From Limnanthes douglasii subsp. nivea (lineage: Eukaryota > Streptophyta > Magnoliopsida > Brassicales > Limnanthaceae): 64,000 nt of DNA. A program made the translations under genes and the position numbers. The first letter of the stretch is position 1; each line of letters opens with the position of its first letter. Where the stretch lies: contig JAUPFV010000003.1 in NCBI GenBank assembly GCA_036936605.1, forward strand, positions 101,813,278 to 101,877,277, in the 5' to 3' direction. Under the pieces are notes generated by a model that was given only the letters and a program-made list of their open reading frames with translations, did not search any database and was not told the origin of the DNA. This document shows, piece after piece, positions 35,105 to 45,887 of the stretch.

Positions 35105-37573
35105 ATGGAAGGTCGGGGGGACGATCTAGTTGATCCCTGCGAGGAAAACATGGAGGGGGATGACTTTCGAAATGACTTGGAGTCCGAAGGAGAGGGAGGT
35201 CGGCGAGTTGAAAATGATTTTGATGACTCCGCTCTTTTGGCTCAGAGGAATGAACTGTTGCTGGAAATCGAAAAGTTGAAGGCGGAAAAAGAAGCCGCCC
35301 AAAGAAACATTCGATCTGAGATAAGGAGAGAGCCCGTCGAGCAAAGAGAGGAACGGGACGTTGAAACTCGTCCCAAGAAAAGGGATGATAGGTCTCGGAG
35401 ACGTGAGCGACGATCTCCAAGAAAGAAAGACAAGTACCGTTCGGACTCAGCTTCTTCGAGCGGCTATTCGAGATATAGTACTTCTGAATCTTCTCCTCGA
35501 AGATGCCACAGGAAGAAAAAGCGTGGTCGAAGGCAAAATGGAGCTCGGAGGGGAAGGAGTTCGGAGAGGAAATCCTCGCGGGAGAAGAGTCGCCACGACC
35601 GAATAGATGATCGCTCTCATGAACAGGTGAAGTGCCCCGGGAAGGATCATGTAGGTCCTCGGAATTCGGAATGGCAGCAACAATACACTTTGCCCTCCGA
35701 GGAGGGCTTGTACTTCTCAAACAATGATAATCTGAGGTCCAATGTTTATCGAACGGGGCACAATTGGAGAGCCTCTCCTTTGTCTTCGGAGATCTTAGTA
35801 GGGAATCTCCCAAAGCATTTTGACATTTCGAAGCTTGAAAAATTCGACGGGACTCAAGATCCGGATAATCATATCGAGCAATTTAAGAATTTCATGATAA
35901 ACTTTGACGACGATGATAAACTTCTGTGCAGAGCATTCTCTCAAACTTTTAAGGGAGTGGCGTCCAAATGGTACAACAGGTTACCTCAGGGGTCCATTAA
36001 GAACTTTGACATGTTCTGGAACATTTTTAGACAGCACTTCGTGGGAAGCAAGAAGTTTCGGGCCAACGGGGACACCATAATATACTGTCGACAAAAGGTG
36101 GGGGAGAGCCTCAAAAATTACACCAATCGATTTGTCAAAACCAAGACAGATATGGAATACTGTAAGGACTCGGTGGCGCTTGCAGCGTTCAGAATGGGAT
36201 TGCTCCCCGGGTTATTGAAAGACACAGTGGCAGAAAGCCAAGCGATGACTTTTGGAGCATTGCTAGATCAAGTTGAGAAGAGAATCTTGGTGGAAGAAAC
36301 CCAAGCCTCAGAGAAAGGGTCCGGAGAGCAATTGGACCACAATCAGCTTCAACGGGTTGAACCAAGCACTCAGGGCCCTCGATTGACCGTTCAGGCTAAA
36401 AGCACGGGTCAGTATCCTCCAAGGCAAAAACCAAATCAGCAGTATTATGGCAATCAGTCGAACCACAATCAAGGGGGAAGATACATGTCAAACAAATGGA
36501 TTCGGCCCGACTATTATGCGGAGTTGACGGAGAATGTCGCTGCAATATTTGATAAAGCCAAAAATTCGGTCACGTTTAGGAAACCCTTTCCTATACAAAC
36601 ACCGAGGGAGAACAGAAGCGTTAACAAATATTGCAAGTATCACGAGGATGTGGGCCACGACACCAAAGATTGTATCGCCCTGAAAAAGGAGGTGCAGGCT
36701 CTCATCGAGAATGGAATGCTGTTGGAATATGTCAAAAAGCACTCTCAGAAGAATGTCGTGGTAAAAGCTGTCTCAAAGAATACTGACACAACAATGGTAA
36801 TTTCCGAAGGAGTTGACGATTTTGACGTCGAGCAGGAATATTTGGACCCGAAAGCTGGGAGGAACAATGTGAACTTGGTCGAAGAAGAAATCCCGAGGGG
36901 GAAAGTGGATAGTCTGTGTGCATTTTTTGAGTCTTTAGCAATCTTTGGTGGAGACACTATCGCAGGGAATTCGAACAGTTCGCGTAAGAGGCACATGGTC
37001 AATTTGACCACCCAGATCGAAGCTGGAGTCTCTGCACAAATGCACCGATCGCCTTCCCCTATTATTTGTTTTGATGATGATGATATGCGTAATGTGGCGG
37101 GCCCTCATGAGGACGCTGTAGTAATCGCAGCGGGCATCGCCGGGGATCAGGTTCAGAAAATACTTATCGACACAGGAAGCTCTGCGAACATTTTGTTTAT
37201 GAGTACCTATCGCCGCATTTCTGACCCACCGGTCATTCGAAGATCTGACAGAACAATAGTAGGTTTCACTGGTGCTACGGCAGTTGTCGTGGGAGAATTT
37301 CAATGTATGGTGGAGTTGGGTCGTGGGCCGTTCAAAAAAGAGGTCGAGGTACTTTTCATTGTGGTTGACGCGCCCACCTCATATAATGCCATCCTAGGTC
37401 GCTCTTGGTTATCACGGATGCACGGTGTCATCTCTACGGTGCATCAGTGCTTGAAATATGTAATCGGGAACAACATTGGCACGGTCAGAAGTAGCCAGAA
37501 GATGGCGCGAGAATGCTACCAAATCGCTTTGTCGTCTAAGGGAGTTCGAGGGGGACCCTCTGACTCAGCATAG
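35105..37573 (+). CDS. A2 gag-protease polyprotein
   Basis: 822 residues from the first ATG (35105); an apparent earlier start at 35027 is a GTG inside the LTR/PBS junction. Domains and positions as in the A1 copy: coiled coil, Arg/Ser-rich region, gag core, C-x2-H-x4-H-x4-C knuckle (about 510-523), DTGSS protease (about 689). No stop or frameshift, so it looks functional. It differs from A3 at three residues I can see: VPVP/VHVP near the N-terminus, R or I in AAF(R/I)MG, and R or K in PP(R/K)QKP. Ends with TAG followed by CAATTA. Confidence 0.95.
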   Translation: MEGRGDDLVDPCEENMEGDDFRNDLESEGEGGRRVENDFDDSALLAQRNELLLEIEKLKAEKEAAQRNIRSEIRREPVEQREERDVETRPKKRDDRSRRRERRSPRKKDKYRSDSASSSGYSRYSTSESSPRRCHRKKKRGRRQNGARRGRSSERKSSREKSRHDRIDDRSHEQVKCPGKDHVGPRNSEWQQQYTLPSEEGLYFSNNDNLRSNVYRTGHNWRASPLSSEILVGNLPKHFDISKLEKFDGTQDPDNHIEQFKNFMINFDDDDKLLCRAFSQTFKGVASKWYNRLPQGSIKNFDMFWNIFRQHFVGSKKFRANGDTIIYCRQKVGESLKNYTNRFVKTKTDMEYCKDSVALAAFRMGLLPGLLKDTVAESQAMTFGALLDQVEKRILVEETQASEKGSGEQLDHNQLQRVEPSTQGPRLTVQAKSTGQYPPRQKPNQQYYGNQSNHNQGGRYMSNKWIRPDYYAELTENVAAIFDKAKNSVTFRKPFPIQTPRENRSVNKYCKYHEDVGHDTKDCIALKKEVQALIENGMLLEYVKKHSQKNVVVKAVSKNTDTTMVISEGVDDFDVEQEYLDPKAGRNNVNLVEEEIPRGKVDSLCAFFESLAIFGGDTIAGNSNSSRKRHMVNLTTQIEAGVSAQMHRSPSPIICFDDDDMRNVAGPHEDAVVIAAGIAGDQVQKILIDTGSSANILFMSTYRRISDPPVIRRSDRTIVGFTGATAVVVGEFQCMVELGRGPFKKEVEVLFIVVDAPTSYNAILGRSWLSRMHGVISTVHQCLKYVIGNNIGTVRSSQKMARECYQIALSSKGVRGGPSDSA

Positions 37574-37629
37574 CAATTAAAGGGGCCACCCTCCGAGGTC
37601 ATTCCTTGTGATGATCCGAGGGAGGCCCC
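37571..37629 (+). promoter_or_regulatory. Candidate stop-codon readthrough signal, A2
   Basis: TAG at 37571-37573, CAATTAAA spacer (37574-37581), then a hairpin. GGGGCC (37582-37587) pairs with GGCCCC (37624-37629), A-A mismatch, CCCTC (37589-37593) pairs with GAGGG (37618-37622). A further GGTCA/TGATC pairing is possible inside. UAG-CAA-UUA is the leaky tobamovirus context (CARYYA rule), and an 8-nt spacer before structure is also seen at the gammaretroviral gag-pol amber codon. Confidence 0.72.
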
Positions 37630-40600
37630 CGGATTTCAGGTCCCGGAGGAGGACTCTTCGCCACACGAGTTCATGACTGGGAAAGTTTTGAAAATAGGGG
37701 TTCATCTCTCCCCCGAGTTTAGAGGAAAGTTAATTAATTTTTTATCTGACAGGCTCGATATGTTTGCTTGGTGTGCACAGGATGTCACAGGGGTGCCGAC
37801 GGAGATTATATGTCACAAGCTCGCCTTGCGATCAGATGTTCGACCAATAGTTCAGAAAAGGAGGCCTGTCTCCCCGGAAAAGGCCTCAGCGATCTTGTTG
37901 GAGGTCGAACGACTTTTAAGTATTGGTCATATTCGCGAGTCGCATTATCCCCTATGGGCATCGAATCCGGTGTTGGTAAGGAAGAAGAATGGCAAATGGA
38001 GGATGTGCATCGACTTCACAGATCTAAACCGTGCTTGTCCTAAGGATCCTTTTCCTGTCCCGCGCATTGACCAGTTAGTAGACTCGACCTCCGGAAATCG
38101 GTTGTTATCTTTCATGGATGCTTACTCGGGATACAATCAAATCCGTTTGGCTGCTAATGATGAGGAGAGCACTTCTTTTATTACCGGGCGAGGTCTATAC
38201 TGCTACAAGGTCATGCCATTCGGTTTAAAAAACGCGGGGGCAACTTATCAGCGACTGGTTAACAAGACCTTCGAGGAGCAGATTGGGAGGAATATGGAAG
38301 CTTATATCGACGACATGTTGGTAAAAAGTGAGAAAGACGACGACCATTTTGCCGACCTCACAGAGACATTCCACAATTTGCGTAGGGTTAACTTAAAACT
38401 CAATCCAGAAAAGTGTATTTTCGGAGTGCGGTCGGGTAAATTTCTTGGCTACATGATCAGTGAGAAAGGTATTGAGGCGGACCCGGAGCAATTAAAAGCG
38501 TTGATCAATATGAGTCCTCCTCGAAACATTAAAGAGGTGCAAATCTTGACAGGGCGGTTGGCTGCCCTCAATCGATTCATTTCCCGCTCGTCGGACAAAT
38601 GTGCCCCATTCTTTAAAGTTTTGCGAAATGCGAAGCATTTCTGCTGGACCGAAGAATGTTCGACGGCGTTTCGTCAAATTCAGGAGTATCTAACCTCTCC
38701 GGAAATTTTATCTAAACCATTGGTGGGGGAGACGTTGATTGTTTATGTAGCGGTATCCGCGTGTGCGGTCAGTTCCGTGCTCCTCCGGGAAGCTGACGCT
38801 CTATTGAGGCCAATTTATTATGTCAGCAAGAGTTTGCTGGATGCCGAAAAACGGTATCTTACTTTGGAGAAGGTGGCCTTGGCGTTGGTGACAGCAGCGA
38901 GGAAGATGAGACCTTATTTTCAAGCGCATCCAATAGTGGTCCGAACGACGTTTCCTCTGAAAAGTCTATTACAGCGACCTGACGTCTCTGGCAGAATGAC
39001 TAAGTGGTCCGTTGAGTTGGGAGACTTTGATATAACATTTGAACCTTGCACAGCAATAAAGGCACAGGTGTTAGCGGATTTTTTGGTTGAATTTCACTCT
39101 GATAGGGACGAACAGGAAGAACCTGACACAGTTGCTGAGGAAGAATGGGTAGTTCGAACGGATGGGGGGTCGAACATTTCAGGTTGCGGGGCAGGTGTCC
39201 AGCTAATATCCCCGCAAGGGGTTGCCATGTTTCAAGCCATCCGTTTTGTTTTCAAAGCTACTAATAATGAGGCTGAGTACGAAGCAGCTTTAGCCGGCCT
39301 ACGCTTGGCCCAAATATGCGGGGCTCGACGGGTAAAATTGGTCAGTGATTCTCAGTTGGTGATCAATCAGGTTTCAGGGGAGTCCGAGGCAAGGAAGGAA
39401 ACATTGGTACAGTACTTGAAACTGATAAAAGATTTGGCGTCGGGGTTCGAAGGCGTCAAGTTCGAGCATGTCCGACGGGAAATGAATGCCATCCCGGATT
39501 CTCTTGCTTCTGCTTCTCGGACAGAAGGTTATCCTTGGGTTTTGACCCAGACATGCCCATCGATCTCTATCTCTAAAGACCATGTGATGAATGTCTCAGA
39601 GGAAAATCATGCGATTACCCCTGATTGGAGAACGGTCATCATTGATTTTTTGGCTCATGACATCTTGCCCGCCGACAAATATGAAGCCAGAAAAGTAAGA
39701 TTCAAATCTCACGGTTACATTTTGTTGGACGGATCGTTGTATAAGAAGTCTCTGAGTCGGCCATTGCTGAGGTGCTTGAATGGACCCGACTCACAAATTA
39801 TCCTCTCCGAGTTACACGATGGCGAAGGATCCGCTCATTGTGGATATAAAGCTCTGATTCGCCGAGTATTCTTGGCAGGATATTATTGGCCAACTATTTC
39901 AGCCGATGCAAAAGATTTGGTCAAGCGGTGTGACACGTGCCAGCGGTACGCTAATATAATCCACAAGCCAGCAGCACTGATGGAAAGCATCCCAGAGGCG
40001 GTTCCTTTTGACAGATGGGGCATTGACTTGGTTGGACCTCTACCTATGGCTTCAGGTGGCAGACAGACGATAGTTGTAGCCGTTGACTACTTTTCTAAGT
40101 GGGTAGAGGCTGAGCCACTTGCGGGCACAAAAGCCAAGGATTTGATTAAATTTGTTTTGTCTAATATCTGTTGTCGTTTTGGTATGCCATTGCAGATTAC
40201 GACGGACAATGGTCCACAATTTGATAACAAAGAATTTCACAATTTTTGTGTGTCAAGGGGAATACGACAATGTTTTTCGGCGCCATTTCATCCTCAGGCA
40301 AATGGCCAGGTGGAAGTAACAAATCGCACCATCCTCGACGGACTGAGGAAGAACTTAGAAGGAAAGGCGGGGAAATGGCCCGACTATCTACAGGAAGTGC
40401 TATGGGCGTATCGAACGACCCCACGAACAGCCACCGCTGTATCCCCTTTTGCCTTAGTTTATGGAATGGATGCCGTGGTTCCGTCAGAGATCCTTTTCCC
40501 TTCACATCGAATAGCAGCTTATGATGCAGACACGAATGACGCGCACAAAACATTGGCTTTGGACTTGGTCGAGGAAAAGAGACAGCGGGCGCAACTGACT

Positions 40601-40861
40601 TCCCTTCATTATCAAACTCTTATGAGGAGTCGATACGCATCCAAAGTCAACCATAGGGACTTTCAGGTGGGAGACAAGGTCTTACGGAAAATCTTCTTAC
40701 ACACTAAGGACAAGAGCCTGGGGAAGCTAGGCCCTAATTGGGAAGGCCCCTATGAGATCATCGACAAGATTAAACCAGGCACGTATAGGCTAAAAGATAA
40801 AGATGGACGATATCTCCGTTTACCTTGGAATATTGAGCATTTAAAATTGTACCTCGATTAG
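37574..40861 (+). CDS. A2 pol (RT, degenerate RNase H, RNase H, integrase), read through from gag
   Basis: The frame is open directly after the amber codon; the first ATG (37673) lies 33 codons inside and need not be used. Residues counted from that ATG: RT about 85-260 with FMDAYSG and YIDD (211-214); a first RNase H region (about 325-460) whose usual catalytic Asp position reads VAVSACAVSSVLL; a second, catalytic-looking RNase H with D497, E535 and D559; integrase zinc motif H715, H722, C753, C756; and D785, D845, E881 with 35 residues between the last two. It ends WNIEHLKLYLD, with no chromodomain. Differs from A3 at about four residues. Two RNase H domains place it in the Tat lineage. Looks functional. 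Confidence 0.95.
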   Translation, partial: QLKGPPSEVIPCDDPREAPGFQVPEEDSSPHEFMTGKVLKIGVHLSPEFRGKLINFLSDRLDMFAWCAQDVTGVPTEIICHKLALRSDVRPIVQKRRPVSPEKASAILLEVERLLSIGHIRESHYPLWASNPVLVRKKNGKWRMCIDFTDLNRACPKDPFPVPRIDQLVDSTSGNRLLSFMDAYSGYNQIRLAANDEESTSFITGRGLYCYKVMPFGLKNAGATYQRLVNKTFEEQIGRNMEAYIDDMLVKSEKDDDHFADLTETFHNLRRVNLKLNPEKCIFGVRSGKFLGYMISEKGIEADPEQLKALINMSPPRNIKEVQILTGRLAALNRFISRSSDKCAPFFKVLRNAKHFCWTEECSTAFRQIQEYLTSPEILSKPLVGETLIVYVAVSACAVSSVLLREADALLRPIYYVSKSLLDAEKRYLTLEKVALALVTAARKMRPYFQAHPIVVRTTFPLKSLLQRPDVSGRMTKWSVELGDFDITFEPCTAIKAQVLADFLVEFHSDRDEQEEPDTVAEEEWVVRTDGGSNISGCGAGVQLISPQGVAMFQAIRFVFKATNNEAEYEAALAGLRLAQICGARRVKLVSDSQLVINQVSGESEARKETLVQYLKLIKDLASGFEGVKFEHVRREMNAIPDSLASASRTEGYPWVLTQTCPSISISKDHVMNVSEENHAITPDWRTVIIDFLAHDILPADKYEARKVRFKSHGYILLDGSLYKKSLSRPLLRCLNGPDSQIILSELHDGEGSAHCGYKALIRRVFLAGYYWPTISADAKDLVKRCDTCQRYANIIHKPAALMESIPEAVPFDRWGIDLVGPLPMASGGRQTIVVAVDYFSKWVEAEPLAGTKAKDLIKFVLSNICCRFGMPLQITTDNGPQFDNKEFHNFCVSRGIRQCFSAPFHPQANGQVEVTNRTILDGLRKNLEGKAGKWPDYLQEVLWAYRTTPRTATAVSPFALVYGMDAVVPSEILFPSHRIAAYDADTNDAHKTLALDLVEEKRQRAQLTSLHYQTLMRSRYASKVNHRDFQVGDKVLRKIFLHTKDKSLGKLGPNWEGPYEIIDKIKPGTYRLKDKDGRYLRLPWNIEHLKLYLD

Positions 40862-42097
40862 CAGAGCTCAGACAGAATATTGTATTTCTTTTTATTTTCT
40901 TTGTACACTTCGAGAAAACTATTGGTGAGGACACACTCTTTCCTACCCTGCTAGGCACAGGAAGGTTTTAATGAGGTGTTTAAGTGATCCCTTTAATACA
41001 ACGTTTCTTTGCCTTTAACTATTTTTTGGGTCACATTAACATGTGCCCCGAAATGTTGTCCCTTACACTATTTTTTGGGTCACATTAACATGTGCCTCGA
41101 AATGTTGTCCCTCACACTATTTTTTGGGTCACATTAACATGTGCCTCGAAATGTTGTCCCTTACATTATTAATTTTGGGTCACATTAACACGTGCCTCGA
41201 ATTGTTATCCTTCGACCTATTTTCTGAACCACATTCACGTTCAGATATGCCACGATGATTTGGGATTTTCAAACTATTCTTCGGGTCACATGACGATGTG
41301 CCTCGACGATTTGGGACTGTCAAATTATTTTTAAGGGTCACAATAAGTTGAGCCATGATGATTTGGGACTAAACAATTTTTAGATCATTATGAGGTGTGC
41401 CTCAAAGCCACCCCCAGTAATGCATCGAGAAAACTTAAGTCAAATATTAGGACAAACGAACCCACAACTAAGCTTGGTGAATATACCCAAGTAATAATCT
41501 TTCGAGGAACCAAGTGGGTAGAAAGTCGAAGGCCTGATTCATATATTCGAAGGCCACATAAGTTGGAGTTCGAAGGAATAATTGCAAATATAAAACTTGG
41601 TGAATATACCCAATTAATAATTTTTCGAAGCCCAAGTGGGTTGAAATTCGAAGGCCCAATTCGAAGGCCTGACTTATATATTCGAAGGCCACATAAGTTG
41701 GAATTCGAAGGCTTAGTTGATTCAAAAATGCCCAAGTAATAATTTTTTGAAGAACTAAGTGGGTAGAAATTCGACGGCCTTCTGCGTTATAATTGTTCGA
41801 CGGCCTTAGTGCAAGTATAAAACCTGTTGAATCTTTCTAAGTGTAAGATTATCGAAGGCTAAATATGACACCTACTAAATCTATCTAAGTTAAATTCTGT
41901 GAAAAGCCGTACGAATTTGTGACTCTACCCAAGTGTTCATTGTTCGAAGGGTTAGTGCAATAATAAGTTCGAAGAACAATACATTGATGAATTAAAACTT
42001 CAAGTATTTGTTGAAACAGCACAAACAGCTTCCAACCATTACAAAAAAAAACAGAGGCCTTTTAGGCCATACAAAAAACTACCTACGACCTTTTCCT
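40862..42097 (+). repeat. A2 3' region between pol and antisense gene, tandem repeats
   Basis: About four units of a 49-bp repeat (GGGTCACATTAACATGTGCC core) at 41025-41220, homologous to the array in A1 but fewer, then diverged longer units to about 41400. Beyond that many TTCGAAGG motifs occur (41500-41970). No gene is supported; the mirrored open frames at 41388-41739 are repeat artefacts. Confidence 0.85.
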
Positions 42098-45000
42098 TTA
42101 ATCAGCGTTCTTCGAATCATCACTCCCTTCATTTTCTGAGTCGTCGCTCTCACTGAGAACTATTTGGGGTGGACGAAGTTCTGGGGGGACAAGCTTCCAG
42201 AAAGGACCCAGTTCATATTCAGGGTGGTCGGTGTATATTTGGGTCAATAAGCCAGCTCGAGTGGCAGCATCTCGAGCTTGTAAAGTCTTCGAACATTTGG
42301 CAGCATAGGCATCTGCACCTTGTTCCTTTGCCTCTTTGATCTCTGCTGGGAAACTTCTGATCTTTCTTTTTAGATCGTCGCGCTCTTCAACAACCTTCTT
42401 AAAACCCTCACTGCATTGCTCGAAGGCATCGCATGCCTTGCGATGCCCTGCCTTGTACTCAGAGATCAACAACTCTTGGGTGTCAGTCTTTTTCTTGTAT
42501 AAGTCCCTCTCCTCCTGGCAGCAATGTTCTATCACTGTTATATAATGCTCAGCAGCAGAAAGACGCTCATACAAGGCATCTGCTTGGCCTTCGACAACTG
42601 CATGCTCCTTCTTGGCTTCTTCGAGCTTAGCGGCAGCAACCGATGCTTTAAACTTATAGTGATTCTTGCGCTTCTCGAGATGGCGCATCTTCTTTCCTCG
42701 ATTATCTGACGTGTGCAGCAGCCTTCGTAGACTCATTGACAAATCATCGTCTAAGGGGACTTCGAAGGAGCTCGATGGAGATCCTAGATCTGCAGAATCG
42801 AACTCAGAAAAGTCACCACAGGCCACATCAGGATGAACGAATAATGGGGGGTTTGTTCGAGGGACAGGAATAGGAGCCACCCTTGGACTGCCTTCGAAGG
42901 AGGCTGGTTGAGATGCCTCGGTCAGGGGAGAATGTAAAGATGGGTAGGAGGTTTCCTTGGGTGATAGGCCACCCCTGTTTTCAGCATCGACTGCACCATC
43001 TTGAACTTCTCTGTCGAAGTTAGTACCTTCATTGTTATCAGGGGTTTCTCCCCCCTCGGATCGCTCTTCGATGGGCTCAAGCAGAATTCCCTTTCCTTTC
43101 AAATCCTTTCTCTTGTCGTCCTTCTTTGGTGGAAGGATAGTAGCAGCAGGTGAAGGAGGAGATATTGTTGAAGCATTTGATCGAGGAGTTTCATCTGTTC
43201 GACGGACTTCAGTTGTTCGAGGGTTACTGGAGTTTGAGGCCTTCATATTCTTCGAAGAATTGGATTTTTGAGTCATCACGATTGGTTTGGGATTTGTTGG
43301 TTGAGATGGTATGGCCTCATCTTCTGGAGGTTCACCCAGGTGACTTTGCGAACGGGAGCGTTTGGGTAGATAGATGGTCACATCTTGCATGCTGCATCGC
43401 TCTAGCACTTCTCGTTCAGAAGGTGGAGTCATTAGGGCCCTCATGCTTATACGATCCAAAGGATCGAGCCTCCAGAGTCGACTTCTGGCCAAGTTCTCAT
43501 CGACAAAGCAACGGCGAAAACGATTGTCCCACTGTTCTTTTGCCCACAGGCGAAGGTTAGTGAAAACAGTGGTAGCTCCTTCGACATAGTCGGTGTAGGG
43601 TTTGGATACTCCGGTCATAGCTGCAGCAAATAGCAAAGGAGAAGACTGATTACACAGAATATGCTGTTCGAAGAAATGGTGACTATGAGATTCGAAGGAG
43701 TATTAAACTTAGAGAAATATACTGAAAAGTTTTACGTTCGAAGGAATACAATGATTCGAGGAATACTTACATTTCATGGTCCACTTTAAGGAGAGCTTAT
43801 GTGGATTCGAAGGAGTGGCCGGGGAGCCAGTCTCCCAGCATCCAGAGAAAAAGAGGAACTGTTGCCTCCATTTTTTGTCTGCCTCCAAGAGATCTTTCAA
43901 CACCTTTTGCCCCCGGTTAAATGTCATTGAGTAAAAGGGGAAGTAAGGGTTTCGAGCAAGACCAGCCAGACCGATGATTTGTTCTAGCAAAAATTCCTGG
44001 CCTGAAAGTCTTGAGGCCATTATGCAAGCCATTAATGTGAACCACATGTTGGGCCCAACTTGTGAGGGACAGAGGTCTATTTTTGAGAGGTATTCAATGA
44101 AGAAGGGGTCTAAGGGATACCTTAGCCCCCAGTTCATGATCTCTGTGTAGACCACCACCTCATGATCCCTCACAGATAAGGGCGTCTCTCCTTCGGAAGG
44201 AAATCTGATATTGATATAGGTAGGAATGCCCCATCGAGCCCTAAGCATTGTCTCTTCACTCTCCGAAAAGTACTTATACTTGATATTGGCAAGGGCCACC
44301 AGGTGCTTGTTCTCAATTCCTCTAATATTGTTGTCGGTGATGTTGTCTAACTCCAAAGGAAGTACTATATCTCCTTTTAATTTGGGAGCAGTCCGGCGGG
44401 CTTGCTCCTCGGACATTGTCGAAGAGGATGTTGCACCGTTCGAAGGGATTGAGGGAAGAACATTGGACACTTTCTGTTTGGTGGACTTATTGGCAGGCCT
44501 TATAATTCGGGGGTCTAGAGTTTGCTCATGCAAAACACGCATGTCTTCGTCGGTAATAAGGGTCCTTGAAGGAGAGAACTGAGTACCATGAATGGTCATG
44601 GATGGTGTGGAGGGCAGACTAGAAACATCTGTTCCATGTCTTTGAAGAGGGCTGCCAGCATCATGATGACGGTCTGGATGTCGAGGAGGACTTCCAGAAA
44701 TTTGCTGTTGATTTTGATTTTGAGAATTTCTGGAAGTCTGGTGCTGATTTTGTCCTCGAGGAGGGCTAGCAGTGTCACTTTGGTTTGGGTTTCGTTGAGG
44801 GCTAGTTGGTTTTCGAGGAGGGCTCCTTGAAGTCCGTCGAGGGCTAACTATTTTTCGAGGAGGACTCTTCGATGTCCGTCGAGGACTAGCTGTTCTTCGA
44901 GGAGGACTCCTCGACATCTGTTGAGGACTTGACGATCTTTAGGGCGGATGTTCATTATTGATTGGGGCCACTGGTTCTCGAATGGTCAGTGGAGCTTCCT

Positions 45001-45307
45001 TGGCTCGCTTTCGATCGTGCGAGCCTTTTCGGTCTCTATGGGATTTCTTCCTCTTCGAACCTGATGAGTGTTTGTGTGGCCTCTCTTTGCCCATTTCTTT
45101 GGGAGGATTAGTTTCGTTGAGCAAGCTTTGACGAGCTACTTCACGAGGTATAATAGCGTTAGAATCGTTCGAAGGAGGCCAAGCACCGAAGAAGGTTGTG
45201 GTTAACGGTGGGGGTTGAGGCCTTACGTCTTCACCAGCGGCAACCCTTTCTTCGAACCGTTTACTAATCAACAGCCAATCAGGAATTCGACGAGGTTTAT
45301 GAGCCAG
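42098..45307 (-). pseudogene. A2 antisense gene, one premature stop
   Basis: Exon 1 45307-43771, intron 43770-43621 (GTAAGT...GCTGCAG, 150 bp), exon 2 43620-42098, all homologous to the A1 antisense gene. A TAA at 44941-44939 replaces the CAA present in A3, ending the protein inside the basic/SPRR region before the globular domain. Everything after it is open, so the nonsense change is young. Candidate CUG start at 45307 (A at -3, G at +4); first ATG at 45094. The SPRR-rich part differs strongly from A1, the globular and coiled-coil parts little. Confidence 0.85.
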
Positions 45308-45364
45308 CTTTATCTCTCTAAAAATAACTGAACAAGAAGTTGCATTAATGAAGGCAGAGGTTGG

Positions 45365-45372
45365 TATTTATA
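45365..45372 (-). promoter_or_regulatory. TATA box of the A2 antisense gene
   Basis: TATAAATA on the minus strand, same distance from the gene and same flanks (ACCAACCTC) as in A1. Confidence 0.6.
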
Positions 45373-45873
45373 GAGGTTTAATGGGCTTCTGTGGTAGAGA
45401 GAACCCGGGGACAATTTTCTTTTGTTTGCATAGGGGCATGATGGTCCTTATAGGTGAACAATGTATGATAACCTAGCTATGACAGAAGATGAAGAGTCTG
45501 GTGTCAGAGAATGTCATGGGAAGCGGAAGAGTTTTCTGACAAAAGAATGCGTACCGTTTCTTCAAAAGAATGCTGACGATGGTATTTGTGCAGTGACATC
45601 ATCAATCCTAGCATTATTTTTCGCCTAAGTAAAGAATTTCCCGACGACCATTTCGCTCAAAATATTGCAAGGATTGAGGGGGCTACTCAGTACAGAAGAA
45701 GTTCGAAGAGGCCTTTTTTTGGATGTTCGAGAAATTATTGCTCGCAGGGCGAAGAGATGGATTGTCGAAGGGGTTCGGTAAAATTCATGTTCGAAGGACT
45801 CCTGTAGTTCGAAGGAGTAATGATTTTGGCCTGAGAAGAATTTTTCAGTCTTAGCAAAACGATTTTTTACTAA

Positions 45874-45887
45874 GACTCGGGGGCTAC
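45874..45887 (+). other. Polypurine tract of A2
   Basis: GACTCGGGGGCTAC immediately before the LTR start TGATGAGG. Confidence 0.65.

Noticed and set aside
35016..35813. 265-residue minus-strand frame opposite the start of A2 gag (also at 46278-47075 and 15867-16664)
   Set aside because: It begins inside gag and ends in the LTR; it is the mirror of the Arg/Ser-rich gag coding strand, with no domain of its own.
40700..40861. Chromodomain at the integrase C-terminus
   Set aside because: Pol ends at WNIEHLKLYLD shortly after the WEGPY motif; there is no room for a chromodomain, as expected for Tat elements.
41388..41739. Two overlapping opposite-strand ORFs of about 115 residues (again at 52650-53001)
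   Set aside because: Both lie in the tandem-repeat, TTCGAAGG-rich 3' region and mirror each other.
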